A stretch of DNA of 9,454 nt from positions 1-9,454 of the forward strand of contig JAEWQZ010000148.1 of NCBI GenBank assembly GCA_023460255.1. The letters run 5' to 3'. A model generated the notes under the pieces. That model had not been told where the DNA came from and searched no databases. It was given only the letters and a program-made list of their open reading frames with translations. Within the stretch, counting starts at the first letter, position 1, and every line of letters begins with the position of its first letter. Below, one piece after another: positions 5,184-9,454 of this stretch. Source of the DNA: Actinomycetes bacterium. GTDB taxonomy: Bacteria > Actinomycetota > Actinomycetes > Actinomycetales > Cellulomonadaceae. A program made the position numbers and the translations under genes.

Positions 5184-5921
5184 GTGGAGACCCCCCTCGC
5201 CCGGACCCGGCGCGCCCGACGGATCGACCGCGTGCTGGCCGAGCGGTACCCGGACGCCGTCATCGAGCTCGACTTCACCACCCCGCTCGAGCTCCTCGTC
5301 GCCACCATCCTGTCCGCGCAGTCCACCGACGTGCGGGTGAACACGGTGACCCCGGCCCTCTTCGCGCGGTACCCCGACGCGGCGGCCTACGCCGCGGCCG
5401 ACCGCGCCGAGCTCGAGGAGCTCGTCATGCCCACGGGGTTCTTCCGCGCGAAGACCCAGTCGCTGATCGGCCTCGGTCAGGCCCTCGTGGAGCGGTTCGA
5501 CGGCGAGGTGCCGCGCCGGATGAAGGACCTGGTGACCCTGCCCGGCGTCGGGCGCAAGACCGCGAACGTGGTGCTCGGCAACGCCTTCGGCGTCCCCGGG
5601 CTGCCGGTGGACACGCACGTGCTGCGGGTGTCCCGGCGGCTCGGGCTCACCGAGAGCGAGGACCCCGTGGCCGTCGAGACCGAGCTGTGCGCGATGATCC
5701 CCAAGCGCGACTGGACGATGTTCAGCCACCACCTGATCATCCACGGCCGGCGGACGTGCCACGCGCGCCGCCCCGCCTGCGGCGCCTGCCCGCTCGCCCG
5801 GCTCTGCCCCTCCTACGGGATCGGCGAGACGGACACCGCCGCCGCGGCGCGGCTCGTCAAGCCGGGCCCTGTGCGCGGACCTGCGCCCGCGCCGTCGTCG
5901 GCGCCCGCGCCGTCAGAGTGA
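5184..5921 (+). CDS. nth: Endonuclease III (DNA glycosylase/AP lyase)
   Basis: This 245-aa base-excision-repair enzyme removes oxidised pyrimidines and cleaves at AP sites. The helix-hairpin-helix is LPGVGRKTANVVL (119-131) with catalytic Lys125, and catalytic Asp143 is in PVDTHVLRV. The [4Fe-4S] cluster ligands are Cys192, Cys199, Cys202 and Cys208 in the exact C-x6-C-x2-C-x5-C spacing. The N-terminal LLVATILSAQSTD (37-49) is the usual Nth segment. About 30 residues after the cluster form a Pro/Ala-rich tail of no evident function. The frame is open 44 codons upstream, but that part has no family similarity, so the leaderless GTG at 5184 is used. Its last 9 bp overlap the end of the convergent hydrolase gene. 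Confidence 0.97.
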   Translation: METPLARTRRARRIDRVLAERYPDAVIELDFTTPLELLVATILSAQSTDVRVNTVTPALFARYPDAAAYAAADRAELEELVMPTGFFRAKTQSLIGLGQALVERFDGEVPRRMKDLVTLPGVGRKTANVVLGNAFGVPGLPVDTHVLRVSRRLGLTESEDPVAVETELCAMIPKRDWTMFSHHLIIHGRRTCHARRPACGACPLARLCPSYGIGETDTAAAARLVKPGPVRGPAPAPSSAPAPSE

Positions 5922-6833
5922 GCCGAGCCAGTCGAGCAGCACCTCCGCGGTGCCGTCGGGCGCCTCGTCGGGCAGGAAGTGCCCGGCGCCTGGCAGCGCC
6001 TCGAAGCGGTAGGGCGCGCCGTTGCCCCACGCCGCCACGCGCAGCGGGATGGCGCGGTCCAACGCCCCGTGCACCTGGAGCACCGGCACCCGTGTCGGGG
6101 TCCGCAGCGCGGCCAGGTAGCGCTGGCCGTCGACCCGTGGCGTCGAGCGGACCATCCAGCGCAGGATCTCCATCGCGCTGTGCGCGGCGAACGGGACCTG
6201 CGCCGCGCTCCGGTAGGTGTCCGCGACCTCGGGGGTGAGCCAGCCGGGGGCGCCCCACTCGGCCAGCACCCGCGGCACCAGGTCGCCCCGGGTCGTCACG
6301 CGCTCCGGGAAGTACGGGAGCTGGGCGAAGGCGAGGTGGCGCCCGCTGGTCCGGGCGAGCATGGCGCGCACGACGGCGCCGGTGTGCATCCGCAGCGGGT
6401 GCAGGGCGCCGAACGCCGCGACCGCGCGCGTCACGCCCGGCTCGAGCGCCGCCATCGACCACGCGACGGTGCCGCCGACGCCGTGCCCGACGACGACCGC
6501 CTCCTGCGCGCCCAGGGAGCGGATCACGCCGGCGACGTCCCGGGTGAGCGTGGGCACGTCGTAGCCGCTCGGCGGCTTGTCCGACGCCCCGGTGCCGCGC
6601 AGGTCCATAGCGACCGCCCGGTACCCGGCCGCACCGAGCGCGGCCAGCGGTCCGCGCCAGGCCCACCACATCTGCGGGAAGCCGTGCAGCAGGACGACGA
6701 GCGGGCGCCGCGCGGCGCCCTCCACGGCGTCGCCCGACGGGTCCACCTCGGCGACGTGGAACCGGGCCGCGTTGGCCGGGACGAATCGGTGCCGCCACGG
6801 CCCGGGCAGGAGGACGGCGGACGGATCGGTCAC
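5913..6833 (-). CDS. Alpha/beta-hydrolase-fold protein, epoxide-hydrolase (EphE)-like, lacking the nucleophile
   Basis: This 306-aa protein has the fold of soluble epoxide hydrolases and haloalkane dehalogenases. HGFP at 50-53 is the oxyanion-hole motif, MDLRGTGASDKP (76-87) is a typical strand-turn, and the C-terminal acid Asp259 (VHGALDR) and base His285 (PGAGHF) are present. The nucleophile elbow reads VVVGHGVGG (113-121), so position 118, normally Asp or Ser, is Gly; I checked the codon (GGC) in the DNA. The enzyme may be inactive by the usual mechanism or act otherwise. The GTG at 6833 follows the nhaA stop by 11 nt and has a TAGGTT hexamer 8 nt upstream. In Mtb, ephE (Rv3670) lies in the same neighbourhood as nth. 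The epoxide-hydrolase label is by similarity only. Confidence 0.93.
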   Translation of the reverse strand: MTDPSAVLLPGPWRHRFVPANAARFHVAEVDPSGDAVEGAARRPLVVLLHGFPQMWWAWRGPLAALGAAGYRAVAMDLRGTGASDKPPSGYDVPTLTRDVAGVIRSLGAQEAVVVGHGVGGTVAWSMAALEPGVTRAVAAFGALHPLRMHTGAVVRAMLARTSGRHLAFAQLPYFPERVTTRGDLVPRVLAEWGAPGWLTPEVADTYRSAAQVPFAAHSAMEILRWMVRSTPRVDGQRYLAALRTPTRVPVLQVHGALDRAIPLRVAAWGNGAPYRFEALPGAGHFLPDEAPDGTAEVLLDWLGSL

Positions 6834-6841
6834 GGAGGCCG

Positions 6842-6847
6842 AACCTA
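6842..6847 (-). promoter_or_regulatory. Putative leaderless -10 (TAGGTT) made from the nhaA stop codon
   Basis: On the minus strand the nhaA TAG stop plus GTT gives TAGGTT, a TANNNT match 8 nt from the hydrolase GTG at 6833. CGGCCTCC lies between and offers no Shine-Dalgarno. The hydrolase may be transcribed independently of glnR-nhaA. Confidence 0.45.
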
Positions 6848-8065
6848 CCGCGCGACGGCCTCGACCCGCAGGTCCCGGTGGTACCTGTCGCGGGCGACGA
6901 GCACGGCCGAGCCGGCCAGGGCCGAGATCAGCGAGCCGACGAGGATCGCCGCGCGGACGTGGTCGTCGCGGGCCGTGCCCTCGCCGAACGCCAGGGCACC
7001 GATGAGCAGCGACACGGTGAACCCGATCCCCGCGACCATGCCCAGGCCGGCGATGTCCGCCCAGCCGACGCCCGGGGCGAACGGGGCGCGGGTGATCCGG
7101 GACGCGAGCCACGTCGCTGCCACGATGCCCAGCGGCTTGCCGACGACGAGGCCGAGCATCACGCCCTGCGCGACCGGGTCGCGCAGAGCTGCGCCGAGGC
7201 TGTCGGGGTCCAGGGCCACGCCCGCCGCGAAGAGCGCGAAGACCGGGACCGCGACGCCGGCGGAGATCGGCCGCCACCGGTGCTCGAAGCGCTCGGCGAG
7301 CGACTCCTCCCCGTTCGCGGCCAGGGCCGGTACGCAGAACCCGAGCACCACGCCGGCGATCGTCGCGTGCACCCCCGAGGCGTGCATGAACGCCCACGCC
7401 ACGAGGCCGAGCGGCACGAGCAGCCACGGCGCCGTCACCCGCCGCCGCAGCAGCACGAGGAACAGGGCGCAGGCGGCGAACGACGCCGCGAGCCAGCCCA
7501 ACGAGATGTCCTCGCTGTAGAAGATCGCGATGACGACGATCGCGAGCAGGTCGTCGACCACCGCGAGGGTGAGCAGGAACGCGCGCAGCGCGTTGGGCAG
7601 GTGCCGGCCGACGACGGCGAGCACCGCCACCGCGAACGCGATGTCCGTGGCGGTGGGCACCGCCCAGCCCCGCAGGTCGCCCGTCGCGGCGGTGGCGTTG
7701 ACGGTCACGAAGATCAGGGCCGGGACGGTCATGCCGCCGACGGCCGCGACGATCGGCACCACCGCCGTCGCCGGGCGCCGCAGCTCGCCGGCGACGATCT
7801 CACGCTTGAGCTCCAGCCCGACGACGAAGAAGAAGATCGTCAGCAGCCCGTCGGTCGCCCAGTGCTCGAGCGAGAGGTGCAGGTGCAGGCTCTCCGGCCC
7901 GACGACCGTCCCGCGCAAGGACTGGTACGAGTCGCGCCAGGGGGAGTTCGCCCAGGCCAGGGCCACGACGGCGCCGAGGAGGAGCAGCGCTCCGCCGGCC
8001 TTCTCGGTCCGCAGGGTGTCGAGGAGGTTGCGCTCGCCGCCGGCGCTGAGCCGCCCGAAGAGCAT
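6845..8065 (-). CDS. nhaA: Na+/H+ antiporter NhaA
   Basis: This 406-aa integral membrane antiporter exports Na+ in exchange for protons and serves pH and sodium homeostasis. Its length suits the family and about a dozen hydrophobic segments are evident. TDIAFA contains Asp141 and LAVVDDLLAIV contains Asp171-Asp172; their 30/31-residue spacing equals that of E. coli Asp133 and Asp163/164, the ion-binding site. VGKPLG supplies Lys310, matching Lys300. FFFVVGLELKREI (78-90) is also characteristic. The start is uncertain: the ATG at 8065 is chosen because it precedes the conserved region, but a GTG at 8083 is in frame and neither has a good ribosome-binding site. It follows glnR by 35 nt (or 17 nt) on the same strand and is probably co-transcribed with it. 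Confidence 0.96.
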   Translation of the reverse strand: MLFGRLSAGGERNLLDTLRTEKAGGALLLLGAVVALAWANSPWRDSYQSLRGTVVGPESLHLHLSLEHWATDGLLTIFFFVVGLELKREIVAGELRRPATAVVPIVAAVGGMTVPALIFVTVNATAATGDLRGWAVPTATDIAFAVAVLAVVGRHLPNALRAFLLTLAVVDDLLAIVVIAIFYSEDISLGWLAASFAACALFLVLLRRRVTAPWLLVPLGLVAWAFMHASGVHATIAGVVLGFCVPALAANGEESLAERFEHRWRPISAGVAVPVFALFAAGVALDPDSLGAALRDPVAQGVMLGLVVGKPLGIVAATWLASRITRAPFAPGVGWADIAGLGMVAGIGFTVSLLIGALAFGEGTARDDHVRAAILVGSLISALAGSAVLVARDRYHRDLRVEAVAR

Positions 8066-8100
8066 GCGGGGACCGCGCCACACGGCGGGTCGGCGAGCGC

Positions 8101-8826
8101 TCACTGCTCGGCGGGTGCCGCGGCGGGCGCCTCGTCGTCGGCGGTGGCCCTGCGCTCGCGCGGCGGTTCGAAGCGGTAGCCGACGTTGCGGACCGTGCCG
8201 ATGAGCTGCTCGTGCTCGGGGCCCAGCTTGGCGCGCAGGCGTCGCACGTGGACGTCGACCGTCCGCGTGCCGCCGTAGTAGTCGTAGCCCCAGACCTCCT
8301 GGAGGAGCTGGGCGCGGGTGAAGACGCGGCCGGGGTGCTGGGCGAGGTACTTGAGCAGCTCGAACTCCTTGTAGGTGAGGTCCAGGGGTCGTCCGCGGAC
8401 GCGCGCGACGTAGCCGCCGGCGTCGACGGTGAGGTCCCCGGAGGAGATCTCGGCGACCTCGTCCGCCTCCTCGCCGCCCCCGTGCTCGATGGCCAGGCGC
8501 AGCCGGGCCTCGACCTCCGCGGGGGACGCGTCCTCGAGGACGATGTCGGTGGCCCCCCACTCTGCCGTGACGACGGTCAGCCCGCCCTCGGTGAGGATGA
8601 GGACGAGCGGCACGCTCAGGCCCGTGGCGCGCAGCAGGCGGCAGGTGGACCGTGCCGTCGCGAGGTCGCGGCGCGCGTCGAGCAGGAGGACGTCGGCGTC
8701 GGGGGCGTCCAGGAGCGCCGACGGCTCCACCGGCAGGACGCGCACGCGGTGGTTGAGCAGGCCGAGGGCCGGGAGCACCTGAGCGGAGCCCCCGGCGCTG
8801 GGTGTCAGCAGCAACAGGTCTGCCAC
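8101..8826 (-). CDS. glnR: GlnR, OmpR-family nitrogen-response regulator (orphan type)
   Basis: This 241-aa protein has a receiver-like domain (1-115) and a winged-helix DNA-binding domain (about 130-220). Diagnostic similarity to Streptomyces and Mtb GlnR includes VLPALGLL (17-24), LLLDARRDL (47-55), LILTEGGL (76-83), LTYKEFELLKYLAQHPGRVF (150-169) and GTVRNVGYRF (210-219). Asp50 is kept, but the paired acidic residues after strand 1 are replaced (TPS at 8-10) and the strand-5 Lys is missing (VLED), as expected for GlnR, which is not activated by phosphorylation and uses Asp50 in dimer contacts. The GTG at 8826 has an AGGAGGG ribosome-binding site (8834-8840) at 7 nt; an in-frame start at 8922 would add a non-homologous Pro/Gly-rich tail. 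No sensor kinase gene is adjacent in the window. It leads nhaA. The C-terminal tail (ADDEAPAAAPAEQ) is low-complexity. Confidence 0.95.
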   Translation of the reverse strand: MADLLLLTPSAGGSAQVLPALGLLNHRVRVLPVEPSALLDAPDADVLLLDARRDLATARSTCRLLRATGLSVPLVLILTEGGLTVVTAEWGATDIVLEDASPAEVEARLRLAIEHGGGEEADEVAEISSGDLTVDAGGYVARVRGRPLDLTYKEFELLKYLAQHPGRVFTRAQLLQEVWGYDYYGGTRTVDVHVRRLRAKLGPEHEQLIGTVRNVGYRFEPPRERRATADDEAPAAAPAEQ

Positions 8827-8857
8827 CGGCGGGCCCTCCTGGGTCGGCTGTGGCCCC

Positions 8858-8863
8858 ACGGTA
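8858..8863 (-). promoter_or_regulatory. Possible -10 element (TACCGT) of glnR
   Basis: On the minus strand TACCGT fits TANNNT and would start transcription about 25 nt before the glnR GTG, leaving room for the ribosome-binding site at 8834-8840. No -35 is recognisable, and a single TANNNT is weak evidence. Confidence 0.3.
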
Positions 8864-8917
8864 CCGCCCGGGCCGTCCCGTCCGGGCGACCGTTCCCTAG
8901 GCGGACCGGCGATCTGG

Positions 8918-8923
8918 AACACT
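8918..8923 (+). promoter_or_regulatory. Possible -10-like hexamer (AACACT) before the upstream peptide
   Basis: AACACT keeps the two most important -10 bases (A at position 2, T at position 6) and ends 6 nt before the GTG of the 10-codon frame at 8930. The first T is missing, so this is a weak candidate. Confidence 0.25.
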
Positions 8924-8929
8924 GCCTCC

Positions 8930-8962
8930 GTGCCCCTGCGTCCCGCCCACCAGGCCCGCTGA
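8930..8962 (+). CDS. Possible 10-codon upstream peptide overlapping the membrane-protein start
   Basis: A GTG frame encodes M-PLRPAHQAR and ends in a TGA whose A is also the first base of the ATG at 8962 (TGATG). This termination-reinitiation geometry could couple translation of the membrane protein, which has no Shine-Dalgarno of its own, to the short frame. The peptide has no run of a regulatory amino acid. A frame this short can occur by chance. Confidence 0.3.
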   Translation: MPLRPAHQAR

Positions 8963-9454
8963 TGGAGGTCTCGACCCGCGCGGTGCTCACCGCCGTGCTC
9001 GCCGCCCTCATGGCCGTCGCCTCGTTCGTCGTGGGTCTGCCCGCGCTCGAGGGCGCCGGCGAGCTCCCCGTCGTCGTCGCCGCCGTGCTGCTCGCCCTGG
9101 CGATCGCTGCCGGCTGGCCCCTGCTGCTCGGCCTGCCCAACGTCCTGGGCTCCGCCGTGGTCATCGCGCTCGGCGGGGCGGGCGCCGTCGTCGCGGTGAC
9201 CGCCACGCGCGGCCAGCCGTTCCTGCGCGAGCTGCCGATCGTCGTCGCGCTCGCCGTGCTCCTCGCCTTCGTCAACGAGCTCGCCCGCCAGGACGGCCGG
9301 GCCCGGCTCGTGGACTCGGTGGCGGGCACGGTCACGGGCGTGCTGGTCGCGGCGTCGTCGGCGGGCTGGGTCGCGGCGGAGCGCAGCCCGGACGGCACGG
9401 CGCTCGTGGTCAGCGGTGCGGTCGCGCTCGCGGTGGCCGCGTTCGCGTCGGCGT
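8962..9454 (+). CDS. Hypothetical integral membrane protein, 3' end outside the window
   Basis: From the ATG at 8962 the frame stays open to the window edge (164 full codons). The translation starts MEVSTRAVLTAVLAALMAV and alternates hydrophobic stretches at about residues 7-26, 35-58, 62-80, 91-104, 117-135 and 147 onward with short charged loops such as TATRGQPFLRE (79-89) and NELARQDGRARLVDS (105-119). About six membrane segments are therefore present already. Third codon positions are nearly all G or C, like the neighbouring genes. I do not recognise the family. It is divergent from glnR with 135 bp between the two start codons. The start is uncertain because no ribosome-binding site is visible. 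Confidence 0.85.
   Translation, partial: MEVSTRAVLTAVLAALMAVASFVVGLPALEGAGELPVVVAAVLLALAIAAGWPLLLGLPNVLGSAVVIALGGAGAVVAVTATRGQPFLRELPIVVALAVLLAFVNELARQDGRARLVDSVAGTVTGVLVAASSAGWVAAERSPDGTALVVSGAVALAVAAFASA

Noticed and set aside
6878..8204. Long plus-strand frames opposite nhaA
   Set aside because: Antisense shadows of a gene with clear NhaA residues; composition is Arg/Asp/His-rich and not protein-like.
8891..8921. GlnR operator (GTnAC-N6-GAAAC type) in the glnR upstream region
   Set aside because: GTTCC-N6-GGACC only partly fits one half-site pair and the second pair is missing; too weak to call.
8827..8922. 32-residue N-terminal extension of GlnR
   Set aside because: Low-complexity, absent from the GlnR family, and bypasses the well-spaced AGGAGGG before GTG 8826.
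1..9454. CRISPR array, tRNA, transposase, attachment site or phage genes
   Set aside because: No regularly spaced repeats, cloverleaf-like segments, DDE/tyrosine recombinase motifs or flanking duplications were seen.

Overview
The window is chromosomal DNA from a very GC-rich Actinomycetota bacterium. Crp, WhiB and GlnR proteins with strong recalled similarity to the mycobacterial and Streptomyces members place it there. The overall composition and gene content would suit a Micrococcales/Cellulomonas-like genus, but that rank is inference. I see no mobile element, tRNA, rRNA or CRISPR array.

Layout: (1) 1-39 (-), the first 13 codons of a gene downstream of the PBP. (2) 50-2488 (-), a bifunctional class A penicillin-binding protein with one PASTA domain. 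(3) 2489-2791, a divergent promoter region of about 300 bp. (4) 2792-3777 (+), a compact run of a WhiB4-type iron-sulfur regulator, a 52-residue DUF4177 protein and a RidA-family protein. (5) 3800-4951 (-), a small helical RsiG/AmfC-like protein followed by a Crp/GlxR-type cAMP receptor regulator, converging on the RidA gene. (6) 4952-5183, a second divergent promoter region. (7) 5184-5921 (+), endonuclease III. (8) 5913-8826 (-), read in the order glnR, nhaA, alpha/beta hydrolase. (9) From 8962 (+), an integral membrane protein that runs off the window.

From memory, the order PBP / WhiB4 / small DUF4177 / RidA / Crp / Nth / EphE-like hydrolase parallels M. tuberculosis Rv3683-Rv3682(ponA2)-Rv3681c(whiB4)-Rv3678A-Rv3678c-Rv3676(crp)-Rv3674c(nth)-Rv3670(ephE). 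Most of the window is therefore an ancient conserved actinobacterial neighbourhood of cell-wall, redox and cAMP regulation and base-excision repair genes. The genes between these in Mtb (for example the metallo-beta-lactamase-fold protein, NUDIX hydrolase and MarP) are absent here, and glnR/nhaA are joined on.

The most notable points are these. Four of nine complete genes lack a Shine-Dalgarno and have a TANNNT -10 hexamer 7-8 nt before the start codon, the mark of leaderless mRNA; in two cases the upstream gene's TAG stop is part of the hexamer. The alpha/beta hydrolase has Gly where the nucleophile should be. The protein upstream of Crp looks like an RsiG-type coiled-coil protein with an eroded c-di-GMP motif. 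The PBP carries eight extracytoplasmic cysteines and is divergent from a redox-sensing WhiB. I did not find a clearly new multi-gene system.
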